DNA from: Allobosea sp. 67-29
GTDB taxonomy: Bacteria; Pseudomonadota; Alphaproteobacteria; Rhizobiales; Beijerinckiaceae
Direction of reading: 5' to 3'
Assembly: GCF_001898115.1 (NCBI RefSeq)
Contig: NZ_MKSQ01000005.1
Location: 525,236-589,235 of the forward strand
DNA length: 64,000 nt
The notes beneath the pieces were generated by a model. That model did not search any database and was not told the origin of the DNA. It saw only the letters and a list, made by a program, of their open reading frames with translations. Position numbers and translations under genes: made by a program. Numbering within the stretch: position 1 is the stretch's first letter; each line of letters starts with the position of its first letter. Positions 50,890 to 59,942 of this stretch are shown piece after piece.

Positions 50890-52377
50890 TCAGGCCGCCC
50901 GGGCCAGGTCAGAGGCTTGAAGGCCGGCGAGCCGGCCCGAGGTGAAGGCCCAGGCGAGATGATGCCCGTGGCCTTCGAGAAGGACGCCGCCCTGTCCGGC
51001 TGAGCCGGCCGCGAACAGGCCGGGGATCGGCCTGCCGGAGCGGTGCAGGACGCGGAAGCCGGTATCGATGCGCAGGCCGCCCTCGCTGAAGACGATCCAG
51101 GATTTCGCCGGCCCGAGCGCATGGAACGGCCCCTGCGTCATAGGCTTGCGCATGGCGGTGGCGGCCAGGCCGGCATTATGCCTGTCCACGCTTGCCGCCA
51201 GCGCCCGGCCCGGCAGGCCCAGCCTCTTGGCCAGCTCCTCCAGCGTCGGCGCGCAGGCGTAGATGTCGGGGCGCGAGCGGGCGTAGTCCGGCAGATAGGC
51301 ATAGCCGACGCCAGGCGCGGTCGAGATGAAGAAGGGCCAGGTCGAGAACCGGCGGGCGATCGCATCGTCCATGACGATCCAGGCCTGCTGCCCGGGCTGG
51401 CGCCCGATTTCGTCCTGGGGCCGCTCGCGCTCGTCGCAGAAGCGTTCACCCGCCTGGTTGACGAGGACTGCCCCTTGCTCGAACAGCCGAAGCGAGGGCG
51501 CGAGATAGGTCGTGACGAAGCGCAGCAAGACCGGCCGCAGCAGCCGTGCCGGAAGCCAGCGCATGGCCGTGAGCAGCGCGCGCGCAGCCAGGCGGTGCGT
51601 CGGCATGCGTGAGACGATGCTCGGGCGGGGCGGGGCAAGGAAGCGGATCTCCGGGCCCCAGGCGAGGTCTCCGTTCACCACCTCGGCCCCGACGGTTTCG
51701 GCCATGCGTTGGCCGTCGCCCGTGCTGGCGGGATTGATCCCGTCGATGTCGAGCAGCGGGCCGCTCATGAATCTCCGCTTGTAGTCCCTGTCCGCCGAGC
51801 TGAAATCCCCCGAGGCAAGGATCACGCCATGGCGTGCCGCGATGCGCTCCGGCGCCGCGCCGGGGCGGGCGAGTTCGACGCCGGTGACGCGCCCGGCCTC
51901 GGTCGTGAGCGCGGTCGCGCGGGCATTGGTCCGAACGGCGACGCCGTTCGCACGGCAGGCGGCCGCGAGGTGGCGGATGTAGCCGCGCGCATGCGGCAGG
52001 ATCGCATGCAGGCGCGGCTGGCTGTGCGGCGGTTCCGGCAGCGGGCCCATGAAGGTCACGCCGAGAGCCTCCAGCTGACGGATCGTTTCCGCCACCTCGT
52101 CGACGAGAACGCGGCGCAGCGCCGGGCTGTCGCGGTCCAGCAGCGGGCCGATGAACCTTTCCATGTCGGCGTAGTGCGAATCCGGATTGTCCCGGATCCC
52201 GCTCGCGGCCTGCAGGCGCGTCGCCGTCGCGCAGATCGTTCCGACCGAGAGCGCGGTCGTGCCGCCGAGTGCGGCGCATTTCTCGAGGAGCAGCACGCTG
52301 CGGCCCGCTGCGGACGCGGCCAGGGCGGCCATCAGCCCCGCGCCGCCGCCTCCGACCACAATGATGTCGACAGCCAT
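50890..52377 (-). CDS. FAD-dependent fumarate-reductase/3-ketosteroid-dehydrogenase-like flavoprotein
   Basis: About 495 residues. The FAD motif VDIIVVGGGGAGLMAALAASAAGRSVLLLEK is at the N-terminus, followed by GGTTALSVGTICATATRLQ, a GVILASGDFSS segment, and the C-terminal GLRIDTGFRVLHRSGRPIPGLFAAGSAGQGG plus HHLAWAFTSGRLAG. ATG 52377 is preferred because an upstream in-frame ATG (52398) lies inside the operator palindrome. First gene of the TRAP operon. It probably introduces or reduces a C=C bond; whether the substrate is a steroid-like ketone or a small unsaturated acid is open. Confidence 0.9.
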   Translation of the reverse strand: MAVDIIVVGGGGAGLMAALAASAAGRSVLLLEKCAALGGTTALSVGTICATATRLQAASGIRDNPDSHYADMERFIGPLLDRDSPALRRVLVDEVAETIRQLEALGVTFMGPLPEPPHSQPRLHAILPHARGYIRHLAAACRANGVAVRTNARATALTTEAGRVTGVELARPGAAPERIAARHGVILASGDFSSADRDYKRRFMSGPLLDIDGINPASTGDGQRMAETVGAEVVNGDLAWGPEIRFLAPPRPSIVSRMPTHRLAARALLTAMRWLPARLLRPVLLRFVTTYLAPSLRLFEQGAVLVNQAGERFCDERERPQDEIGRQPGQQAWIVMDDAIARRFSTWPFFISTAPGVGYAYLPDYARSRPDIYACAPTLEELAKRLGLPGRALAASVDRHNAGLAATAMRKPMTQGPFHALGPAKSWIVFSEGGLRIDTGFRVLHRSGRPIPGLFAAGSAGQGGVLLEGHGHHLAWAFTSGRLAGLQASDLARAA

Positions 52378-52390
52378 TGCCGATGAGGTT

Positions 52391-52408
52391 ACTGACATGT
52401 AGGTAAGT
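52391..52408 (-). promoter_or_regulatory. TetR-type operator, copy 2
   Basis: ACTGAC-ATGTAG-GTAAGT, one mismatch between arms. It is aligned with copy 1 (45341-45358) in orientation and sequence. It sits between the flavoprotein/TRAP operon and the divergent cupin gene and could control both. Confidence 0.72.
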
Positions 52409-52543
52409 ATGGATAGGACGCCATGGCTGTCAACGGGATCTCTGCAGGTCGCAGCGCGGATGGACCCGCGTGGCGCGGTCTGGAGGATCGTCCCGACTCG
52501 CGCTACGCCGGATGCGTCAGGAATGATCGATCGGGAGCCGGCC

Positions 52544-52924
52544 ATGGACCTTCTTGAGCACGAGACGCAGCCGCTGGAGGCCTGGCGGGACGGCGTGATG
52601 ACCCGGATGCGGGTCTCGGCCCTGGTGAAGGCCCATCAGCTCTGCATCTTCGAGCAGTTCTGTGATCCTGGCCTCGGCGCTCCGCTGCACATCCATGCCG
52701 TCGAAGAGGTGCTGGAAGTGATGGAGGGCGTGGCCGAGATCCATCTCAACGGCGAAAGCCGCATCGTGCAGCCCAACGTCTCCGTGCTCATTCCGGCAGG
52801 CGCGAAGCATGGCTTCAAGAATGTCGGGACCGGCATCCTCAAGGTGCGTGCCACGCTGGCGGCCTCGATCTTCGAGGCGAGCTACGACGACCGGGCGGAA
52901 CTGTCGCGCCGGTACACGCCTTAG
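52544..52924 (+). CDS. Small cupin-domain protein, divergent from the TRAP operon
   Basis: A 126-residue cupin: LGAPLHIHAVEEVLEVMEGVAEIHLNGESRIVQPNVSVLIPAGAKHGFKNVGTG contains both cupin motifs with H, H, E and H ligands. ATG 52544 is preferred because GGGAG precedes it; in-frame ATGs at 52523 and 52409 are possible but add non-cupin sequence. It lies 136 bp from operator copy 2. Possibly a pathway isomerase or a small dioxygenase. Confidence 0.85.
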   Translation: MDLLEHETQPLEAWRDGVMTRMRVSALVKAHQLCIFEQFCDPGLGAPLHIHAVEEVLEVMEGVAEIHLNGESRIVQPNVSVLIPAGAKHGFKNVGTGILKVRATLAASIFEASYDDRAELSRRYTP

Positions 52925-53155
52925 GCGTGCGCTGCAACGGGCGGCTGATCACCGTACCCGGCATCGGCGATGACGGCGCGGCAATGTCGCTTGGCGCTGC
53001 GGCTTGGCGGTTGGAGAACAGCATTCCGCCGGTCTCGGCTCGGAAGCCGCAAAAAAGGCGGTCGCTTCAGTTCGGGCTGGACGCCGTCATGAGCCGCACC
53101 CGTAAGGCGACGATGCGTCGCGCGTTGCAGGTCAGGTGCTGGGGTTGGACGGCGC

Positions 53156-56100
53156 TCAGAACCTGACCCTGAACTGGGCCGACGCGCCGATGCGGTTGCT
53201 GTTGGCGGCAAGCTCGCCATCGAGGTTGAAGCCGAGGGTGACGCGTTCGCCCAGCCTAGCGCTGACACCGGCGGCAAGGAGCGCGCTGTCGCGGTCGGCC
53301 TTTGCTCCGGTCGCGGTGAAGGCCGCAGCCGGCAGGCCGACGAGGCTCGCCGTCAGATCGGCATCGCGTTGGAAGGAATGCGCCCACGCCGCCCGGACGT
53401 AGCCGGTGATCGGCATCCCGCCGAAGACGCCGTCGGCGTCGATCTGCAGGCCGAGCTCGCCGCGCGAGGAGACCGCGCTGCGCTTAGCCAGCCTGAGCGC
53501 TCCGGCACTGGCTCCGGCCCAGTTCGTCTCGGTCAGCGCCGGGTTGCGCGCCCGCGTGGCCTGCAGCGCGGCCAGCGGCGAGAAGCTCAGCCGGTTCCAC
53601 GAGAACGCCGCGACGCTCGCCTGCAACCGGCCGCTCCAGGCCGTGGTCTCGTAGGACGAGGACAGGCTTGCGCCAAGCGCGGGGATACCGCGGCTGACAT
53701 CGTTGTCGAGCCTGGCATAGCTCGCGGCCGCGCCGAGCTTGACCGGGCCAAGCTGGCTCACGCCGTAGAGGCCGGCCTGGAAGACCTCGGCGTCGATCTT
53801 GCCCAAGAGCCCGGGCAGCGAGGCGCGGGCCTTGCCGCCGGCCACCGCGAGACCGGCGACGGTGCCCGGCATCAGCCGAATATCGATGCCGGTGGCGAGA
53901 TGGGCGTCGTCGAGACCGCGCCGGGCCGAGCCGGCCGCGGCGTCGCCGTCGCTGCGGCCATGGGAGCCGAAGGCCGTCCCCCAGATCGAATAAGCCGGCG
54001 TATCGAGCCGCGTCGGCGCCGGCGTCCGATCACCCTGCCGCCGCGCCAGCCCCGCGAAGGCGGCGGTGCCCGGCCCGGGAGCGCCGGGGGGCAGCCGGCC
54101 GGCCGCCATCGGATCGAGCATGGCGCGCAGGAACTGGTCGGAGGCGAGGTTCGCCAGCGCCGGCGCGGCACTATGGATTTCGCCCGAGAGCTGGTTGACC
54201 GCGGCCGGGATCGCGACCGCCGACAGGTTATAGATCCCGAACAGCGCGGATGGGTCGCCTCCGGCCGCGACCGCGCCGTCGATCGCCGCCGCGACGGCGT
54301 AAGCGTTCGCCGGGGCGGCGACGCCGAGGCGCGGCGTCGCGACGATCGGCGTCAGCGGCTTCGGAGCCAGCGTCAATCGGACGTCGGTGGCGGTGTAACT
54401 CACCGTCGTGGTGACGCCATCGCCGAAAGGCCCGGTCGCGTCGACCGGGCTGAACGTGCCGTTGCGGCCGCCCGTTGCCGAAAGCAGCGTGTAGGGACTG
54501 TTGAACGCGTAGGCGCCGCCGAGCGGGATGATCTTCAGCGTGCCGGCCAGCGCCGCCGTGCCGGAGACGTTGACCCGGTCGGAAACCGCACCCTGAACCT
54601 CGGCCTCGTAGGCCGAGCCCGCAGCCAGGGTCAGGTTGCCGCTGACCGTCATCGTTCCCGGCGAATTGCCCGGAGCGAGGGTCCCGTTGACCGTCAGCGA
54701 GGGCACGATGCCCGAACCGCCGATCGCCGCGCCCGCAGCAACCGTCACGCCCGATGACGACGCGATCGTGCCGTTCACGACCAGCTTGCCGCCGTTGACC
54801 AGCGTCGCGCCGTCGTAGCTGTTCGTGCCGGAGAGCGTCAGCGTCCCGGGCCCGGTCTTGGTGAGCGACCCGCTGCCGACAATCGTGCCGGAATAGCTGT
54901 AGCTGTCGGTGAAATTCGCGACGATCGCGCCGTCGTTGACGATCGCCCCGGAAGCGACGTCGATGCGGCCGGCGCGGCCGCCATTGCCGATGTTCAACCG
55001 GCCGAGCGCCGCGATCTGCAGGTCTCCGGACGCGATGCGAAGCTCACCCCCTTCGGCCACCGTGACCGAACTCGCCGTGGTCGCTCCTGGGGCGATCGAG
55101 AGCCCGCCTCCACCCACGATCCATCGTGAGCCGTTTCCGCTGACGAGCGCTTCGGCCGAGCCGCCGAAACCGATCAGGCTGGCTCCGCCGCTGCCGGTCA
55201 GCGATGCGCCGCCCGAAATGGTGAGCGAGGTCGTGCCAGCGAAGCTCTGGACCAGCGTGATGCCGGTCGAGATGGCGGAGCCCGCTCCGTCGACCGTAAC
55301 CTTGGAGGCGACAAGAAGGGTCCCGCCGCCATTGTCGAGTTGGCCGCCCTGATCGACGAGAAGCGTGCCGCCCTGAACTTTGACATCGTCGCCGAGGGTC
55401 AGCGATCCCCCCCGGACCACGAATTGGCCGGTGGCGCAAACGCATGTGGCGAAGCCGCCCCCCAGCGTGCCGGTGCCCGTATAGATCTGCATTCCCGCGC
55501 CAGTGAAGCCGAGAGCGCCGTCGCCCGAGAAGCTCCCGGAGAAGGTCTTGCTCTGGTCCGTCGTTCCCGTGATCAGCGTCGCGCCTGAAGCGATCTCGAC
55601 GCTGCCCGCCCCCGAAAGAGAGCCGACCGCCGCAACGATCCCTCCGGAAACGGCGAGTGTCGCTCCGGCCGACACCGTGACATTGGAGTCCAACGAGAAG
55701 CTGGAGGCGGTGTCGCCAACCAGCCGGCCGGCCTGCACCAGTGTATCGCCCGTATAGCTGTTCGAGCCTGACAGAACGAGCGTGCCGGCGCCGAGCTTGG
55801 TCAGGCCGCCCGAGCCGTCGAAGCTGACCGAGACGACGATGTCATAGCCGTTGCTGTCGAAGAAAGCACCGTTCGCGCCGATGGTCTGCCCGCCGACGCT
55901 GTCGAAGAACGACGCGTGATTCATGCGTGCGCGCAGGATGCCGCCGTTCAGATTGACGGTCCCGTAATTGCCGATCAGGTAATTGATCTCCAGGACGCCG
56001 CGTCCATCGATGGCATCGCCGAGCAGGTTCAGCGTGCCGCCAGTCGTTCCGGACAAAAGCATCGCAGCCGTGCTGACATGACCACCTTTTTCGACGCTCA

Positions 56101-56530
56101 GCGTGCCGGCATTGCCAATTTCGATGATGGTGCCGTACCAGGCCGAGCCGGCGCCCGTCACGGTCACCGTGCCGCTGCCGCTGCCGTTCTTTCCGATAGA
56201 GCTCCAGGTGGTGCCCTGGACCGTGCCGCCATCGGCGATGGTCAGCGTGCCGGTGCCGGCATTGCCAACATTGAGTGCGCCGCCGACAGACCAGACAGGG
56301 AGCGGCGGCGCGGGTACGCTTGGGTTGATGTCGCCCGTTCCCGTCACCGACTGAGCCAAGGCTGATTGCGTGCCGGCTAGCAACCAGAGCCCCAGCGCAG
56401 GTACGATCAGCCTCGCCGCCAGCAGTGGCAAGGCCGTGCCAGTGAGCAGCCGCGCTGCAAGCCATGCGCCCGGTCGCCTTTCGGCAAGGCCAAAAGGCAT
56501 CACGACATCGAAATTCGTCGGCGCAAGCAA
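53156..56530 (-). CDS. Autotransporter outer-membrane beta-barrel protein
   Basis: About 1124 residues. A long hydrophobic signal (about 25-60, ending TQSALAQS), a glycine/serine/threonine-rich beta-helical passenger (60-780) with repeats of the type LTKxGxGTLxLSGxNSYxGxTLVxxGxL (PATR repeats), and a C-terminal barrel of about 280 residues starting near GTAAFAGLARRQGD and ending QFRVRF with the terminal phenylalanine required for barrel insertion. The start is uncertain: TTG 56530 or ATG 56500. Surface display or secretion is expected; the ligand is unknown. The 231 bp before 53156 hold no gene. Confidence 0.9.
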   Translation of the reverse strand: MLAPTNFDVVMPFGLAERRPGAWLAARLLTGTALPLLAARLIVPALGLWLLAGTQSALAQSVTGTGDINPSVPAPPLPVWSVGGALNVGNAGTGTLTIADGGTVQGTTWSSIGKNGSGSGTVTVTGAGSAWYGTIIEIGNAGTLSVEKGGHVSTAAMLLSGTTGGTLNLLGDAIDGRGVLEINYLIGNYGTVNLNGGILRARMNHASFFDSVGGQTIGANGAFFDSNGYDIVVSVSFDGSGGLTKLGAGTLVLSGSNSYTGDTLVQAGRLVGDTASSFSLDSNVTVSAGATLAVSGGIVAAVGSLSGAGSVEIASGATLITGTTDQSKTFSGSFSGDGALGFTGAGMQIYTGTGTLGGGFATCVCATGQFVVRGGSLTLGDDVKVQGGTLLVDQGGQLDNGGGTLLVASKVTVDGAGSAISTGITLVQSFAGTTSLTISGGASLTGSGGASLIGFGGSAEALVSGNGSRWIVGGGGLSIAPGATTASSVTVAEGGELRIASGDLQIAALGRLNIGNGGRAGRIDVASGAIVNDGAIVANFTDSYSYSGTIVGSGSLTKTGPGTLTLSGTNSYDGATLVNGGKLVVNGTIASSSGVTVAAGAAIGGSGIVPSLTVNGTLAPGNSPGTMTVSGNLTLAAGSAYEAEVQGAVSDRVNVSGTAALAGTLKIIPLGGAYAFNSPYTLLSATGGRNGTFSPVDATGPFGDGVTTTVSYTATDVRLTLAPKPLTPIVATPRLGVAAPANAYAVAAAIDGAVAAGGDPSALFGIYNLSAVAIPAAVNQLSGEIHSAAPALANLASDQFLRAMLDPMAAGRLPPGAPGPGTAAFAGLARRQGDRTPAPTRLDTPAYSIWGTAFGSHGRSDGDAAAGSARRGLDDAHLATGIDIRLMPGTVAGLAVAGGKARASLPGLLGKIDAEVFQAGLYGVSQLGPVKLGAAASYARLDNDVSRGIPALGASLSSSYETTAWSGRLQASVAAFSWNRLSFSPLAALQATRARNPALTETNWAGASAGALRLAKRSAVSSRGELGLQIDADGVFGGMPITGYVRAAWAHSFQRDADLTASLVGLPAAAFTATGAKADRDSALLAAGVSARLGERVTLGFNLDGELAANSNRIGASAQFRVRF

Positions 56531-56689
56531 AGCGATGTCCCCACCAGCAGGGCTTCTGTTGCCGATCGGATGCGCGACGACAACGCCTGCAGGCGAGATC
56601 CGGACTGACTATTTTTGAAACAGCGGAATGGCGGAAGCCGGATAATGCGAGGCCGATGCCCGCCGTTACTGACGCGGGCGAGAGACTTG

Positions 56690-56713
56690 TATAGGATACC
56701 CCCCTATCCTATA
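56690..56713. promoter_or_regulatory. RcnR operator
   Basis: TATAGGATA, C6, TATCCTATA: perfect 9-bp arms around a six-C tract, the arrangement recognised by RcnR/CsoR-family metal sensors. It ends 8 bp before the rcnR start codon, so it implies autoregulation of rcnRA. Confidence 0.85.
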
Positions 56714-56721
56714 ATCCAGAG

Positions 56722-57000
56722 ATGTCGCACACCATCTATGAGAAGCAGAAGCTGATCGCGCGCGTCCGCCGCATCAAAGGTCAGGTCGAAGCGATCGAGC
56801 GAGCGCTGGAAACCGAAGCCGGCTGCGACCGCATCATGCCGTTGATCGCTGCCGTGAGGGGGGCGACGGCCGGCCTGATGGCCGAGGTTGTCGAGGGCCA
56901 TGTGCTTCACCACCTCGTCGACCCTGACAAGCATCCCGGTGCGCTCAACGACGACGCTGCCCAACAGTTGCTGGAACTCATCCGCACCTATCTGAAGTGA
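56722..57000 (+). CDS. rcnR: Nickel/cobalt-responsive repressor RcnR
   Basis: A 92-residue all-helical CsoR/RcnR/FrmR-family repressor. H3, C35, H60 and H64, the four ligands that define Ni/Co-sensing RcnR, are all present (MSHTIYEKQK, EAGC, EVVEGHVLHH). ARVRRIKGQVEAIERAL is the DNA-contact helix. The downstream efflux gene starts 7 bp later, and the C-tract palindrome just upstream is its operator. Metal binding should release DNA and induce efflux. Confidence 0.93.
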   Translation: MSHTIYEKQKLIARVRRIKGQVEAIERALETEAGCDRIMPLIAAVRGATAGLMAEVVEGHVLHHLVDPDKHPGALNDDAAQQLLELIRTYLK

Positions 57001-57007
57001 CCGCGCG

Positions 57008-57847
57008 ATGACCCCGTTCTCGGAGCTGCTCCAGCAAGGTGTGGCGCATGCCTGGTTCTTTATCCCGTCCGCCATCCTGCTGGGTGCGCTGCACGGGTTG
57101 GAGCCGGGCCATTCGAAGACGATGATGGCGGCCTTTATCGTCGCGATTCGAGGCAGCGTGCCACAGGCCATTCTGCTCGGCCTGTCTGCGGCGCTGTCGC
57201 ACACGCTCGTCGTCTGGGTCGTCGCGCTCGTCGGGCTTCATTACGCGAACAGCTTCGACGTGAAGACGTCAGAACCTTATTTTCAGCTCGCATCGGCCGT
57301 CATTGTGATCGGTGTTGCAGCTTGGATGCTGTGGCGCACGCGGCAAGACGAGCTCGCGGCGCACGGGCATCGTCACGATGATCATGACCATCACCACCAC
57401 CATCATCACGGGCATGCTCATGTCCATAGCGATTCCAGCGAGCAGAAGACGGCCGGCCAAACCGCGTTTCAAGATGCACATGAGCGCGCTCATGCGCGGG
57501 ACATCGAGCGGCGATTTGCCGGTCGAAAGGTAACCACCTGGCAGATTGCGCTGTTCGGCTTGACGGGTGGCCTGATCCCGTGCCCGGCGGCCATCACCGT
57601 CTTGCTGCTCTGTCTTCAGCTCAAGGAATTCACGCTCGGCGCGACCCTGGTGCTGTGCTTCTCCATCGGCCTTGCCGTCGTGATGGTCGGCGTCGGCGTG
57701 GCAGCCGCTATCGGCATGCGCCATGCTGAAAAACGCTGGTCGGGAGCCTTCGATCGGGTGGCCCGCCGGGCGCCGTATTTCAGCGCCGCGCTGATCCTGA
57801 TCGTCGGGCTCTACATCGGCTGGAGCGGCTGGACCTCTCTGCCCTGA
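57008..57847 (+). CDS. rcnA: Nickel/cobalt efflux membrane protein RcnA
   Basis: A 279-residue NicO/RcnA-type exporter. About six membrane helices; GALHGLEPGHSKTMMAAFIVA carries the NicO-family histidine motif. A cytoplasmic loop near residues 118-140 has a very histidine-rich stretch (HRHDDHDHHHHHHHGHAHVH), the metal-binding loop of RcnA. LFGLTGGLIPCPAAITVLLLCLQL is the second signature. It forms an operon with rcnR. Confidence 0.94.
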   Translation: MTPFSELLQQGVAHAWFFIPSAILLGALHGLEPGHSKTMMAAFIVAIRGSVPQAILLGLSAALSHTLVVWVVALVGLHYANSFDVKTSEPYFQLASAVIVIGVAAWMLWRTRQDELAAHGHRHDDHDHHHHHHHGHAHVHSDSSEQKTAGQTAFQDAHERAHARDIERRFAGRKVTTWQIALFGLTGGLIPCPAAITVLLLCLQLKEFTLGATLVLCFSIGLAVVMVGVGVAAAIGMRHAEKRWSGAFDRVARRAPYFSAALILIVGLYIGWSGWTSLP

Positions 57848-58144
57848 CGACGGTGCGGAGGACTGCTCGCGGGCCGTTGCCGACGTGTCGGCCGGAGCGA
57901 CCTTGGCCCGGGCCCTTCATCCCCACCGCCACCCGGTCGCGCCGCTGCCCGTTCGGTCCGAGAGGCGGGGCGCCATTCCGGGGCGCGAAGCTGGAGGCTG
58001 CGTGAGTCCGGCGCTGCGGCATCCGCGCCGAGGCCGATGGCCGATCCGCGATCGAGAACGGGCCTCGCTGCCGACGCTGACGGGTCAGCGGATGCCGCTG
58101 CATCGCGATCGCGATCCGGCGCGATCTTGCGCTCGGGCGGGGGA

Positions 58145-58353
58145 TTATCCCGGGCTGCGCCGGCGGGAGGCCGACCTCTTTTCCCAGTTTTCGATGGCCG
58201 CCCTCAATGCCTGCCGCTCGCGAAAGCTGCATCCGTCCTGGACCGTGAGCGCCTCGATCCGGCGTTTCGCGAGCAGTCCCCGGCCGTTTCGAGCGTGAAG
58301 ACCGGCGGGGCTGAATCGTAGCCGTTCGGTCCGTGCCTGACCGTCGTTCTCAT
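58145..58353 (-). pseudogene. Possible small gene disrupted by a frameshift
   Basis: On the minus strand an ATG at 58353 has an excellent GGGAGGT site 6 nt upstream and begins MRTTVRHGPNGYDSAPPVFT, stopping at 58204. Switching frame near 58280 gives a better-looking tail, GLLAKRRIEALTVQDG ... FRERQALRAAIENWEKR, ending at TAA 58145-58147. The combination looks like a protein of about 68 residues broken by one indel. No family is recognised. Confidence 0.3.
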
Positions 58354-58408
58354 GGCGACCTCCCTCGAACTGATGCGCTCATGCTAGTGCCGAACCCGGG
58401 GTCGTGAT

Positions 58409-58422
58409 TTGCGTCAGATCAA
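58409..58422. promoter_or_regulatory. FNR/FixK-like box
   Basis: TTGCGTCAGATCAA compared with the consensus TTGAT-N4-ATCAA: two mismatches in the left half, right half intact. It is about 207 bp upstream of the MFS gene, so its target is uncertain. Confidence 0.3.
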
Positions 58423-58628
58423 CTTTCGCGCGCCGCTCCACGCTTTCGGCGTCTTGCGGGGACACCGGAGAAGACAATGGGCCGACCATTCGCTCGTGTT
58501 TCATCAGCACGCAACGCGAGGTGCGCAGGGAACCAGCGGGCGGCTCTCCATGTTGAGGCCGCGCCAGCCTCGCAAGAGGCTTTCTCGCGACCCGAGAAGA
58601 CCCCGATGTCCTGGCGAGAGAGGTCCCG

Positions 58629-59942
58629 ATGCCGCTGCCGAACCCGGGATTCTTCGAGGCGCCGGGACAGCGCCGGCCAACCAGGCGCGCACTTTTGGGC
58701 CTCGATGCCCTGAACTTCTTCCTGGCCGACGTGCGCGACGGCCTCGGGCCCTATCTGGCGATCTACCTCATCGCCGTGCGCGGTCCGGAGCGGGGCTGGA
58801 ACGAGGCTACCATCGGCCTCGTCATGACGATTGCCGGCATCGTCGGACTGATCGCGCAGACGCCGGCCGGCGCCGCCATCGACAGGGGCCGCCACAAACC
58901 GGCGATGGTCATCGCCGCGGCGATCGCGGTGACGCTCTCCTGCATCGCGCTGCCTTTCATCGAAAGCTTCTACCTCGTCGTCGGCACGCAGTCGGTGGCG
59001 GCGGTCGCGGGTGCGGTCTTCCCGCCGGCCCTGGCTGCGATCACGCTCGGCCTCGTCGGTCCGAAGATGTTTTCCAGGCGCATCGGCCGCAACGAGGCGT
59101 TCAATCACTTCGGCAATGCCGTCTCGGCGGCGCTGGCGGGCGGGACCGCCTATTTCTTCGGCCCTGCCGTGGTGTTCTGGCTGATGGCGATCCTTGCGGT
59201 TCTCAGCATCGCAGCCATGCTGATGGTGCCGGAGAGTGAAATCGACGACGATCTCGCTCGCGGGCTCGACGAGGCCGTCGAGGGAGAGAAGCCGTCTGGA
59301 TTGAAGGCTCTGCTGAGGAACCGCCACCTGATGCTGTTCGCGTTGCTCTGCGCCGTCTTCCATCTCTCGAATGCCGCGATGCTGACCTCGGTCGGGCAGT
59401 TGCTCGCTCGCGTCGTCGGCAAGGACCAGGCGACCTCGCTGGTCGCGATCTGCATCGTCGCCGCGCAATGCGTCATGGTGCCGATGGCGGTCATGGTCGG
59501 CGCCAAGGCCGATGCCTGGGGCCGCAAGCCGGTCTTCCTCGCCGCCTTCGGCGTGCTGGCGCTGCGCGGCGCGCTCTACGTCCTCTCCGACAATCCGTTC
59601 TGGCTGGTCGCGGTCCAGGCGCTGGACGGGGTCGGGGCGGGCATCTTCGGCGCGCTCTTTCCGATCGTGGTCGCCGACCTCACCCGTGGCACCGGCCGAT
59701 TCAACGTCGCGCAGGGCGCGGTCGCGACCTTTCAGGGCGCCGGCGCGGCGCTGTCGGCCTCGCTTGCCGGCGTGATCATCGTGCAGGCGAGCTATGCGGC
59801 GGCCTTTCTGGCACTCGCTGCCATCGCCGCTTGCGGATTCGTGATCTATCTCGTTGCCATGCCTGAAACGCGCGACTATCAGCCGCCGACCGACCATGAC
59901 GCCGTCCCGGCGCGTGCGACGACGGGCGAGCAGGCGGCGTGA
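58629..59942 (+). CDS. Major facilitator superfamily transporter
   Basis: A 437-residue MFS protein with about 12 membrane helices. NFFLADVRDGLGPYLAIYL, the motif-A-like QTPAGAAIDRGRHKP after helix 2 and its second-half repeat AKADAWGRKPVFLAAFG are visible. The next gene starts at an overlapping GTGA, so the two transporters are translationally coupled. Substrate unknown. Confidence 0.9.
   Translation: MPLPNPGFFEAPGQRRPTRRALLGLDALNFFLADVRDGLGPYLAIYLIAVRGPERGWNEATIGLVMTIAGIVGLIAQTPAGAAIDRGRHKPAMVIAAAIAVTLSCIALPFIESFYLVVGTQSVAAVAGAVFPPALAAITLGLVGPKMFSRRIGRNEAFNHFGNAVSAALAGGTAYFFGPAVVFWLMAILAVLSIAAMLMVPESEIDDDLARGLDEAVEGEKPSGLKALLRNRHLMLFALLCAVFHLSNAAMLTSVGQLLARVVGKDQATSLVAICIVAAQCVMVPMAVMVGAKADAWGRKPVFLAAFGVLALRGALYVLSDNPFWLVAVQALDGVGAGIFGALFPIVVADLTRGTGRFNVAQGAVATFQGAGAALSASLAGVIIVQASYAAAFLALAAIAACGFVIYLVAMPETRDYQPPTDHDAVPARATTGEQAA

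Larger units (their letters stand above)
57848..58628. other. Sparse intergenic region after rcnA
   Basis: About 780 bp with no convincing intact gene. It contains a possible frameshifted small ORF on the minus strand (58145-58353) and an FNR/FixK-like box (58409-58422). Open frames of up to about 150 codons on both strands read as arginine-rich shadow translations without family similarity. Confidence 0.6.

Noticed and set aside
53156-56530. Tandem DNA repeats within the autotransporter gene
   Set aside because: The periodicity is at protein level (beta-helix repeats); the DNA copies are too diverged to call a DNA repeat.
57367-57426. CAT/CAC-rich tract looking like a simple repeat
   Set aside because: It is the coding sequence of the RcnA histidine-rich metal-binding loop.
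57885-58321. Plus-strand open frames of 94-137 codons after rcnA
   Set aside because: No ribosome-binding site of note, arginine/serine-rich composition and no recognisable motif.
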